From Cloacimonetes bacterium UBA6081 (GTDB lineage Bacteria; Cloacimonadota; Cloacimonadia; Cloacimonadales; Cloacimonadaceae): a stretch of DNA of 11,469 nt. Below the pieces are notes generated by a model. That model saw only the letters and a program-made list of their open reading frames with translations, was not told the DNA's origin and made no database searches. Location of the stretch: positions 1 to 11,469 of the forward strand of contig DIXL01000019.1 of the NCBI GenBank assembly GCA_002428685.1, given 5' to 3'. Position numbers and translations under genes: made by a program. How positions within the stretch are numbered: the first letter of the stretch is position 1; each line of letters begins with the position of its first letter. Below, piece after piece: positions 1-6,131 of this stretch.

Positions 1-105
1 GTCTCTTAAATGAGTAACCTGTTTTCTGGAGAGCCGTATGCGGGAAAACCGCACGTACGGTTCGGAGGGAGGGGAGCCAGTAATGGATAACTCCCCTACC
101 CCTAT
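1..105 (+). mobile_element. 3' end of a group II intron (partial, domains V and VI)
   Basis: The left edge carries the conserved 3' end of a bacterial group II intron; the body and any reverse-transcriptase ORF would lie outside the window. Domain V is at 31-63. Domain VI follows at about 64-105: GGGGAG (71-76) pairs with CTCCCC (91-96), A70 pairs with T97, and AGGG (66-69) pairs with the CCCT run near 100-103. This leaves A98 unpaired. A bulged adenosine seven nucleotides before the 3' end is where the lariat branch point belongs, and the intron would then end in the usual AY (A104-T105). The 3' exon starting at 106 begins with a short inverted repeat (ATCGGGA 110-116 / TCCCGAT 125-131). The domain assignment is seen in the sequence; the exact 3' splice site is inferred. 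Confidence 0.85.
31..63 (+). ncRNA. Group II intron domain V catalytic hairpin
   Basis: This is the catalytic hairpin of the intron. GAGCCGTA pairs with TACGGTTC, including the G-T wobble typical of the AGC catalytic triad region. A two-base CG bulge lies on the 3' strand, and the upper stem TGCGG/CCGCA is capped by a GAAAA loop (a GAAA tetraloop plus one A). The pattern is near-diagnostic for domain V. It is about 33 nt here, close to the usual 34. Confidence 0.88.
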
Positions 106-149
106 TACGATCGGGAGATCAGCTTCCCGATGCTTGACATGACACTAGC

Positions 150-605
150 TTGGCTAGAATTTGGGCATTGTCAGGAAAACCGCTTCAGATAAAAGTTAAA
201 CAAGCCTACCAAAACTTCTATATATATGGCTCGGTTGTGCCAAAGACAGGTGAGAACTTCTCATTATTTCTACCCTGGGTAAACACTGACCTGATGAATC
301 TGTATTTGGAGCAAATGAGTCTGGCGTACAGAAATGAAGAGATAGTTCTCATTATGGACCAAGCAGGATGGCATAAATCCAAAGATCTAGATGTGCCCGA
401 AAATGTTACAATAATATACCTTCCTCCATACTCTCCAGAGCTAAACCCAATTGAAAGGTTATGAAAATATATGAAAACAAACTTCATCCATAATCGTGTC
501 TTTGATTCACTCAAGCAAATGATGACAGATATGGGAGACGTATTTGCGAGATTGAAGAACCAAACAGTTTCATCACTTTGCCACTGTAGTTATCTTGAAT
601 TATGA
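150..605 (+). pseudogene. IS630-family transposase (DDE), 5'-truncated and interrupted by TGA
   Basis: The reading frame encodes the C-terminal part of an IS630-type DDE transposase. Visible blocks are RIWALSGKP, QNFYIYGSVVPKTGENFSL, IMDQAGWHKS with the second catalytic Asp (residue 70 counted from 150), and LPPYSPELNPIERL with the catalytic Glu (residue 102). After ERL the frame meets TGA at 462-464, where this family has TGG (Trp). It then continues with family-like sequence (KYMKTNFIHNR, FDSLKQMM) to a second TGA at 603-605. The N-terminal DNA-binding region and first catalytic Asp are missing: the frame is closed by TGA at 135-137, and the group II intron end lies only about 45 bp upstream. 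The element is therefore dead on at least two counts. The intron may have inserted into this gene, or a rearrangement may have joined the two; the window does not decide. Confidence 0.85.
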
Positions 606-652
606 CATTACAATATAAACTCTGTATTAATCCACCAATCTTCTATTGCATA

Positions 653-694
653 GTAGGGTCGTTCTGCGGAACACCCACTCCTAAACATAGCCTT
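653..694 (-). repeat. Inverted repeat copy A, with hairpin core
   Basis: Read on the minus strand this copy begins AAGGCTATGTTT, then has a GTGGG block, TTCCGCA, and an ...AACG...CTAC end. The same order recurs on the plus strand at 1050-1093. The 12-base AAGGCTATGTTT block is identical in both, and the distal 26-base block differs at only about five positions. Copy A has its own hairpin: GTTC (661-664) pairs with GAAC (669-672), with GGGT/ACCC outside and one bulged C. It could be a terminal repeat of a small element or a dispersed palindromic repeat. Confidence 0.7.
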
Positions 695-752
695 GGCAAA
701 CTGCTCCTTATGTATTTTAATGGAGAATCGGCATCCCCCTCAACGTCGCAAA

Positions 753-862
753 CGGGACATCCTCAATTACTTTGACCTGCAGACGGGACATCCTCAATTA
801 CTTTGACCTGCAGACGGGACATCCGCAATTACCTTGACCTGCAGACGGGACATCCGCAGCTA
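753..862 (+). repeat. 31-bp tandem repeat, about 3.5 units
   Basis: Units begin CGGGACATCC at 753, 784, 815 and 846, giving an exact period of 31. Units 1 and 2 are identical. Unit 3 differs by two substitutions. Unit 4 keeps the first 13 bases and then decays. Each full unit ends in TTGACCTGCAGA. Sequence just upstream (about 730-752) faintly resembles a decayed unit. The period is not a multiple of three and no spacers separate the units, so this is a non-coding minisatellite, not a CRISPR or a protein repeat. Confidence 0.92.
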
Positions 863-965
863 CTATCAACTTCCCTTGCGGGACGCTATTTTGCCAATAC
901 ATCATTTCCATTTTGTCCCAGCGTGTATCAGGTATAATTGTTTTCCTTGCCAGCCTGAGAACCAG

Positions 966-1027
966 AGAAATTCCGCTATGAAACCACACAAAGAGTGGAA
1001 TAAGTGTGGTTTGATAGTGGAATTTCT
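966..1027. repeat. Long hairpin: 24-bp inverted repeat with a 14-nt loop
   Basis: The arm at 966-989 (AGAAATTCC...AAACCACAC) is complementary to 1004-1027 (GTGTGGTTT...GGAATTTCT). Of 24 positions, 22 are Watson-Crick pairs, one is a G-T wobble (975/1018) and one is a G-G mismatch (980/1013). The loop is 990-1003. No run of T follows on either strand, so it is not a standard intrinsic terminator. It lies about 95 bp past the stop codon of the M28 gene and could be a stable 3' UTR structure or the core of a non-autonomous element. Confidence 0.88.
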
Positions 1028-1049
1028 ATTAGTCCGCTTTTCTGTAAAA

Positions 1050-1093
1050 AAGGCTATGTTTTATCTGGTGGGCATTCCGCAAAACGCCTCTAC
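1050..1093 (+). repeat. Inverted repeat copy B
   Basis: This is the plus-strand counterpart of the copy at 653-694. It has the identical 12-base block AAGGCTATGTTT (1050-1061), then GGTGGGCATTCCGCA and AACGCCTCTAC with a few substitutions and two extra bases in the middle. It lies 29 bp beyond the M28 stop codon. Its hairpin potential is weaker than that of copy A because several pairs are lost. Confidence 0.7.
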
Positions 1094-1121
1094 GATAAAG
1101 GGTTTGTGCTGACTTCGGTTA

Positions 1122-3998
1122 CTATTTCAACAACAGCAGTTTGCGGCTTACAACCTTGTCGTTTTGCTGCACCCTGATGAAGTAAATTCCAGAGCTTACC
1201 TTGTTACCCTGATTGTCTCTGGCATCCCAGTTTAATGTAGTTCTGCCATTGGGGTAACCATAAAACAGCGACTTCACCATTTGTCCTTTAAGATTGTAAA
1301 CATCTGCTTTCAGATAGCTTATGGTGTTTTTCGCTTCAATTTCGATGCTGGTTTCGCTACTAAAGGGATTGGGATGATTGGGCAACAAATTTAGCTCATT
1401 TATAGCCGGAACAATAGGTTCATCCACAGGATTGGGCTGTCCAAACACATTAGCGAACACATGATACCCCAATTGTTTTGCTGATGTTAGCTGCATATTG
1501 TAAAGCGGAAAACTGAGAACTAAAACCTTGCCGGCTCCATAATTGTGCAAAACTCCCACACTTTGTCCGTTCAAGCTTCCTTGCGGACTACTGGTGGTAT
1601 AATCTGATCCGTAAGTGTAAACTGTATCGCCGGCATTAGCCGGAATAATGCTTTCCACCCGAATAATATGCCCATTAAACGCAGTAGTGGTTTTCAGGCT
1701 ATCCACTTGCAGAGCTGGAAAATATGCCATGGCCGGGACTGCATATTTAAATCGGGTGCTAATGCCAAAATCTGAGGCCTCTATACCCATTACCTGGTTG
1801 ATATAGCTGTTTGGTTCAAAGCTAACCGGATATCCGGCATTAAGCTCAAACGCCTGTGTAGGTTGATACAAACTAAACAAAACTTTCCCACCCAGATTGA
1901 TGTATTGGCTTATAGCTTCGCGCACGGTGTAAGGATATCCCAGTTCTGCAAAATCATTACCATGCCACAATATGGCAGAATATACCCCCAAATCGGCAAG
2001 CCGTAAAGGAGCAGCATAAGCTTCCAAATCCAGATGACCACTAATACTAAAACCATCCAACACTTCGTCATAAAAATTATCCACCATTTCATCGGTGGGT
2101 TGAAAGGGATTACTACCGCCATAGTTTTTGGTTTCATCTATCACCAAAACGCCTTGATCCAAACTTACGGGACGTGTTCTTACAACATCGCTCCAGGCAC
2201 TCTGATTACTAAGGTTGTCAACAGCACACAAGCGATAATAATAGTATTGCAGGGTTCCGGCCAAATTGGCATCAGTATAGGAAGTCTGAGGTGCAGGAAT
2301 TGTGGCAATTAAGCTTCCAATCTCGTCGCTGCTATTAGACCGGTAAAGACAATAGCTAACCAGATCAAGCTCTGCATTGGGCAACCAGGAAAACTGAACG
2401 GCATCAAATTGCGGTTCGTCAACAAAGTTTACAGGCACAAGCGGAACAGAGCGGGGAACGCCATAGCCATGAGTGCGAACGCTTTCGTTGCCACTCGTGT
2501 CCATTGCGCTAACGGCTACATAGTAGGTTTGCCCTTCGTTCAAATCAGATAGCTGGTATTGATGATCTGTGGTGCTTACCCAAGCGTCCAGATTTGTGGG
2601 CGTAGAACCATAATATACCTTGTAGTAAGTAACCAGCGGATCGGGGGAAATATCCCAATTCAGCCTAAGCGAACTACCATTCCCAGTATCGTAAACCATT
2701 AAATTGGTGGGAGTTAAAGGCTTATTAGCATAAATTGCTGTGGTCGCAGTGGATGCCCTGATAATCTTCGCACAGAAATTGGCATCGATATTGGCTGTGA
2801 TATCTGTATTACTGTGATAATTGGGGCTGAAATCGTATTCATCAAAGTAAATGGCCGGATAGCCTTGTTGCCAAAAAGAATAACTGTCGCTGCCTGCGCT
2901 ATTCAGATAGCCCCAAAAAGGCGTTAAATCTGTATATTGGCTAATCACGCCGGCTGCCTCCAGTGCTTGATCAAAAGAACCGTCATAGGGGTTTAGCAAG
3001 GCAAAACTATTGCCAAGATGGTTGTTCGAGATCATGTCATGATTCACCATCAGCCGGATATTTAGGTTATTATCCACTGCGAACTGAGCATAATATTGTG
3101 AGCCATACAGCCCAAATTCTTCGGCACTATAGGACATAAAGCGGATAGAACAGCGGGGCTGAAATCCCGTTGCCATCATCACCCGTGCCATTTCGATGGC
3201 TGCCACGGTTCCGCTGGCATTATCATCTGCCCCTGGTGCAAAAACCAGGGGATTATCGTAGGTAATAGAATCGTGATGCCCTCCTACAACAATGTAAATA
3301 TCGGGATAAACACTGCCTATAATGGTTGCCACGGCATCATATTGAGTGGTGTTTTGCCAATCATACGAAAACAAATGCGCATTAGTTATGCCAAAGCGCA
3401 GATATTGATCCTTGATCCAGGTGGCAACGGCCAAATGGTTATCTGCCAAGGTATAGCGGGTTTGAAAATCTTGCAAAGCCTGGATGAAAGCCATCACGCT
3501 ATCTGCATTAACTTGCGAAACCAAGGCTTGGATATCGGTTCGGGTTTCGGCTATGATCTCGGCCGGAAACTCCCTTTGGCTTAGTTTCATTGGTTTAAGC
3601 TGCAATGGGACAAAAGGATTTTGAATTTTTTGGCGGAGTTGCACTTCGTTCAGCGCACTTTGTAATAGCAGCGAAGTTCCCAAATCCAGCAGAATTTTAC
3701 CGGTTGTAGGGATTGCGCTATCTTTTTGTGAATCAAGTTTGGTTATCAAATACAAATTTCCGCTATTTGCAGTGCCTAACAGCCTAGACTGAGGATACTC
3801 TGCCTTGGCACTACCCCCAATTATCTGAAAATCGTTATAGTAATAAATCTCCAAACCGCTGTCCACCAGTTTTTGCACTTCACCGCGCAAGTTTACAGTT
3901 TTATCCGGTGAGACAGGAATACTCAAAATGTAGTTTGGGGTAGCATTTAGGCAGCAAAACGCCATCAACGCCACCAAAAACAAAATTGCCTGTTTCAT
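1122..3998 (-). CDS. Secreted M28-family zinc metallopeptidase with FN3 domains and T9SS-type sorting domain
   Basis: A predicted exported aminopeptidase of 958 residues, probably used to digest extracellular peptides. It begins with a signal peptide (MKQAILFLVALMAFCCLNA). The M28 catalytic domain covers roughly residues 170-420 with a full set of expected residues: His241 (GGHHDS), Asp258 (GADDNASG), catalytic Glu293 with Glu294 (SAEEFG), Asp321 (NHDM) and His395 (NYHSNTD). Two fibronectin type III domains follow (about 426-517 and 520-611). Then comes a region of about 250 residues I cannot assign firmly; its hydrophobic strands and ILWHGND and GGKVLFSL stretches suggest a Rossmann/GATase-like fold. 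The C-terminal 90 residues (PNHPNPF, DVYNLKGQMV, SGIYFIRV, RKLLLLK) are a FlgD-like/T9SS type A sorting domain. The in-frame ATG 84 bp upstream was rejected: the start at 3998 has a good ribosome site and begins the signal peptide. Substrate specificity is not predictable. Confidence 0.93.
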   Translation of the reverse strand: MKQAILFLVALMAFCCLNATPNYILSIPVSPDKTVNLRGEVQKLVDSGLEIYYYNDFQIIGGSAKAEYPQSRLLGTANSGNLYLITKLDSQKDSAIPTTGKILLDLGTSLLLQSALNEVQLRQKIQNPFVPLQLKPMKLSQREFPAEIIAETRTDIQALVSQVNADSVMAFIQALQDFQTRYTLADNHLAVATWIKDQYLRFGITNAHLFSYDWQNTTQYDAVATIIGSVYPDIYIVVGGHHDSITYDNPLVFAPGADDNASGTVAAIEMARVMMATGFQPRCSIRFMSYSAEEFGLYGSQYYAQFAVDNNLNIRLMVNHDMISNNHLGNSFALLNPYDGSFDQALEAAGVISQYTDLTPFWGYLNSAGSDSYSFWQQGYPAIYFDEYDFSPNYHSNTDITANIDANFCAKIIRASTATTAIYANKPLTPTNLMVYDTGNGSSLRLNWDISPDPLVTYYKVYYGSTPTNLDAWVSTTDHQYQLSDLNEGQTYYVAVSAMDTSGNESVRTHGYGVPRSVPLVPVNFVDEPQFDAVQFSWLPNAELDLVSYCLYRSNSSDEIGSLIATIPAPQTSYTDANLAGTLQYYYYRLCAVDNLSNQSAWSDVVRTRPVSLDQGVLVIDETKNYGGSNPFQPTDEMVDNFYDEVLDGFSISGHLDLEAYAAPLRLADLGVYSAILWHGNDFAELGYPYTVREAISQYINLGGKVLFSLYQPTQAFELNAGYPVSFEPNSYINQVMGIEASDFGISTRFKYAVPAMAYFPALQVDSLKTTTAFNGHIIRVESIIPANAGDTVYTYGSDYTTSSPQGSLNGQSVGVLHNYGAGKVLVLSFPLYNMQLTSAKQLGYHVFANVFGQPNPVDEPIVPAINELNLLPNHPNPFSSETSIEIEAKNTISYLKADVYNLKGQMVKSLFYGYPNGRTTLNWDARDNQGNKVSSGIYFIRVQQNDKVVSRKLLLLK

Positions 3999-4003
3999 AT
4001 TCA

Positions 4004-4008
4004 CTCCT
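4004..4008 (-). promoter_or_regulatory. Ribosome binding site fixing the M28 start
   Basis: AGGAG on the minus strand lies five bases before the ATG at 3998. It selects this ATG, which starts the signal peptide, over the in-frame ATG at 4082. Confidence 0.8.
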
Positions 4009-4030
4009 ACAAATAAATTGACTTTGGTGA

Positions 4031-4058
4031 AATATAGCACGATTTGTTCCGTAAACAA
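4031..4058 (-). promoter_or_regulatory. Candidate sigma70-like promoter for the M28 gene
   Basis: On the minus strand TATATT (4031-4036) could be a -10 box, with TTGTTT (4053-4058) as a weak -35 box 16 bases upstream. It lies about 33 bp before the chosen start codon, which also argues against the upstream ATG at 4082. The -35 match is poor. Confidence 0.35.
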
Positions 4059-4172
4059 GGAAAATTTAGCTGATAGATTCATCTGGGGAAACCGAAGTTC
4101 AAACGGCTTAAACTGTCTTAAGTAAGCTGCGAACTACTTCAATCTTCTTTTTACTAAATGGTTTAGCCTGCG

Positions 4173-5339
4173 TCAGTTGTGCAGCATATCAATCACTTTC
4201 AACAAGTCAAAGTTCAGATTCAGATCGTAGCTTTCTTGATGCTTTCTAAATGGACTTCCTGGAATTTTAGCCCAGTTGTAGCTTAGTCCCACCAGTTTCT
4301 TGTAATGCAAATTGATCCCGTATCCGATGGTTTCACCGCTATATACTTCATCTGTATCATCATAATTTCCTTGTCGAAAATAGAAGGTATCAAGCAGACC
4401 AAGCTCAATGCCATTGGCTTTGATTACTTCCTTGTGGTTATACAGAGGGTCTAAAGCCGAAGATAAATAGCGGCCGCTAATCAGGTTTTCGCAAAAGATT
4501 GATTCTTGGGGAACAATACTCTCTGGCAGGATTTCCTTTATCACCCCTTCTGCTTTTATAGAGGCTCCAAAGGCAAAACCTTGATTCCGATAGTTCCAAA
4601 TTACATCGCTTTGCTCAACATCAGTATAGTTAACTTCTTTCATTTGGGGATTAAAGTGCACCAAACCATAAACAGCTTCCACCTCTGCCAGGTTTTTAAA
4701 ACAATAGGACGCTCTGGCAATACCGCCTATGCTATTTACCCATTCTTGCGTTGATGTTTCCGTCTCTGTTAGTCCTATTCCTGGCCCCCAATATGAGTCT
4801 AAGTATATACTGTTTACTCCATAGGCAAGATCAAAGTAGTTCAGGATTGGGTATTGGTTCCGGGTTAAATAGCGAACAATTTCCATAGGATTGAGCGCAA
4901 CTCCACCCACCATGGCGTTGTCCCAAAATTCAGTTTGGCCTATTAAATTGCCATGCGAGTCAGTTAGATCCAGCAGTCCTGAATCTAAAGAGATGCCCGC
5001 TTGAAGGTTGGAATTGAGATTGGGGATTAGCAAACTAATCCCTTTGTATCCGAAAGAGACAAGGGAAGCATGGTAAGAATTATTAATCCCAAGATCAGGA
5101 ATCTTGTTAGGAACTCTGGTAAAACCAAAGGCCGCTCCTTCATGTAAGGCATTAACTGCAGGATTGGCATAAGCCGATAAGGGAGAACTGTTCCAGATAT
5201 TTACCGATCCAATCACATTGCCGCCAATGCCTCTATTGATGCTGGAAGGCTCAAAAGACAGAAAATACATGGAATAACTTGATATAGAGCTTGCCATAAC
5301 AGATACGGTAAGCAAGATGAAAAGCAAAAAATAACGCAT
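4173..5339 (-). CDS. Signal-peptide protein, putative PorV/UPF0164-like outer-membrane beta-barrel
   Basis: A 388-residue protein with a clear N-terminal signal peptide (MRYFLLFILLTVSVMA, probable cleavage near residue 16). The mature N-terminus resembles PorV/UPF0164-type outer-membrane proteins: a Gly-rich stretch (RGIGGNVIG, 35-44) and then PLSAYANPA with the NPA motif at 59-61. The rest alternates polar and aromatic residues as in transmembrane beta-strands (for example GYGINLHYKKLVGLSYNW). PorV-like proteins take part in T9SS secretion or attachment, which would suit the neighbouring sorting-domain peptidase, but this link is inferred and the family match is moderate. The start has AAGGAG about eight bases upstream. 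The gene ends in TGA. It lies upstream of, and co-directional with, the M28 gene, but 174 bp and a possible separate promoter lie between them. Confidence 0.85.
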   Translation of the reverse strand: MRYFLLFILLTVSVMASSISSYSMYFLSFEPSSINRGIGGNVIGSVNIWNSSPLSAYANPAVNALHEGAAFGFTRVPNKIPDLGINNSYHASLVSFGYKGISLLIPNLNSNLQAGISLDSGLLDLTDSHGNLIGQTEFWDNAMVGGVALNPMEIVRYLTRNQYPILNYFDLAYGVNSIYLDSYWGPGIGLTETETSTQEWVNSIGGIARASYCFKNLAEVEAVYGLVHFNPQMKEVNYTDVEQSDVIWNYRNQGFAFGASIKAEGVIKEILPESIVPQESIFCENLISGRYLSSALDPLYNHKEVIKANGIELGLLDTFYFRQGNYDDTDEVYSGETIGYGINLHYKKLVGLSYNWAKIPGSPFRKHQESYDLNLNFDLLKVIDMLHN

Positions 5340-5563
5340 AGTGAGACTCCTTGTTTGTTTTTACATGCTCATACTGCATGACATATATAATAAAACAACA
5401 CGATGCAAAGAAACTAATGTGCAGATTATAAGTCAAGCAAAAAAAATCGGGAGTGGTGGCCATTGCGGTAAAAATAATGAATATTCTCCAGATAGAGATT
5501 AGTCCTCTGGCTGAGTAAATACTGGTTTTCACATAGATAAAAGTGAACTCACACAGATTTTAT

Positions 5564-5592
5564 TTGACAATCCGGCACAGGCTAAAATATGT
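5564..5592 (+). promoter_or_regulatory. Candidate promoter of the transhydrogenase operon
   Basis: A perfect -35 hexamer TTGACA (5564-5569) is followed after 17 bases by ATATGT (5587-5592), a weak -10. A better -10 match, TAAAAT (5583-5588), is spaced too closely. Transcription would start near 5600, leaving a leader of about 60 nt before the first gene. Confidence 0.45.
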
Positions 5593-5645
5593 AGCACGTG
5601 GCATAATAAAGCATGTGTAATGAGGTATGCTGCAAAAACAACCTA

Positions 5646-5652
5646 AAAGGAA
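5646..5652 (+). promoter_or_regulatory. Ribosome binding site deciding the first operon gene start
   Basis: AAAGGAA ends just ahead of the ATG at 5658, with seven bases between the GG and the ATG. The alternative in-frame ATG at 5613 has no purine-rich site, and its extra residues do not resemble NuoE. Confidence 0.75.
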
Positions 5653-5657
5653 TTGCA

Positions 5658-6122
5658 ATGGAACAGGATTTCAGTGCTCTGGATGCCATTCTGGCAAAAT
5701 ATCGGGGAAGAAAGGGCTTTTTAATCCCCCTGTTACAAGAAGTTCAAAATGAACTGGGTTACTTGTCGCAAAGCTGCATGAAATATCTTGCCGATCAGGT
5801 TCAGGTTCCCGCAGCGGAAATATTTGGCGTAGCCACATTTTATTCCATGTTTCGTCTGAAACCGCAAGGCAAACACATCGTCCGTGTGTGCAAAGGAACC
5901 GCTTGCCATGTATCGGATGCAAATGGCATCAAGGCTGCGCTGTTGGAAGCACTGGCTTTGCCAGAGGGAGAAAACACCACATCAGATATGCAGTTCACTT
6001 TAATGGAAGTGGCCTGTTTGGGCTGTTGCAGTCTTGCACCGGTGATCATGATTGACGACATGACCTATGGCAAGCTGGTTCCGGAAGCAATTCCCGCAAT
6101 TTTGGATAAATTCAGGTTTTAA
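5658..6122 (+). CDS. stnA: NuoE/HydC-like [2Fe-2S] subunit, StnA-like subunit of NAD(P)H-ferredoxin transhydrogenase
   Basis: A 154-residue thioredoxin-fold [2Fe-2S] protein of the NuoE (24 kDa complex I subunit)/HydC/HndA family. It pairs with the NuoF-like subunit and acts as an electron-relay cluster in a soluble cytoplasmic complex. The N-terminal helical part has the typical LIPLLQEVQNELGYL and FGVATFYSMF blocks. Cluster ligands are Cys78 and Cys83 (VCKGTACH) and Cys120 and Cys124 (CLGCCSLAP), the normal C-x4-C and C-x3-C spacing. Length is normal for the family. The next gene starts nine bases after the stop, so the genes are surely co-transcribed. A generic annotation would be NADH-quinone oxidoreductase subunit E; no membrane subunits are present, which argues against complex I. 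The stn name rests on the third gene. Confidence 0.9.
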   Translation: MEQDFSALDAILAKYRGRKGFLIPLLQEVQNELGYLSQSCMKYLADQVQVPAAEIFGVATFYSMFRLKPQGKHIVRVCKGTACHVSDANGIKAALLEALALPEGENTTSDMQFTLMEVACLGCCSLAPVIMIDDMTYGKLVPEAIPAILDKFRF

Positions 6123-6126
6123 GGGG
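6121..6126 (+). promoter_or_regulatory. Ribosome binding site overlapping the upstream stop
   Basis: AAGGGG overlaps the TAA of the first operon gene. Spacing is five bases to the ATG at 6132 but only two to the ATG at 6129, so 6132 is preferred. Confidence 0.6.
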
Positions 6127-6131
6127 AAATG

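Larger units (their letters stand above)
606..1121. other. Gene-free, repeat-rich region between convergent genes
   Basis: I see no credible protein gene here; the short ORFs run through tandem repeats and hairpins and resemble no family. The region lies between the 3' ends of the transposase pseudogene (plus strand) and the M28 peptidase gene (minus strand). It holds an inverted pair (653-694 and 1050-1093), a 31-bp tandem array (753-862) and a 24-bp-stem hairpin (966-1027), described separately. The terminal inverted repeat of the IS630 element should be just after 605, but I could not identify it. Confidence 0.7.
5340..5657. other. Divergent intergenic region between the barrel gene and the redox operon
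   Basis: No gene is visible in these 318 bp. The part nearest the minus-strand gene is AT-rich and contains a perfect TATAAT on the minus strand (5425-5430) without a convincing -35 box, plus a second AT-rich stretch (about 5382-5396) that could hold a -10 element. The operon side contains the TTGACA described separately. A short inverted repeat GTGA-AC-TCAC (5543-5552) lies about 12 bp upstream of that -35. It could be an operator, but it matches no regulator spacing I know. Confidence 0.5.

Noticed and set aside
462..464. Recoded TGA (alternative genetic code or selenocysteine)
   Set aside because: The barrel-protein gene ends in TGA, the position is Trp in IS630 relatives, and the element already lacks its 5' part, so simple decay explains it.
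753..862. CRISPR array
   Set aside because: The 31-bp units abut directly with no variable spacers, and no cas genes are present.
834..1112. A 92-codon plus-strand ORF
   Set aside because: It runs through the tandem repeat, the hairpin and the inverted-repeat copy, has no ribosome site and resembles no family.
4109..4138. A further copy of the 18-bp right-edge repeat
   Set aside because: Only a TCTTAAGT core is shared; the rest does not align.
4154..4166. Terminator hairpin after the barrel-protein gene
   Set aside because: CTAAA/TTTAG is a 5-bp AT-rich stem with only a short A/T run after it; too weak to call.
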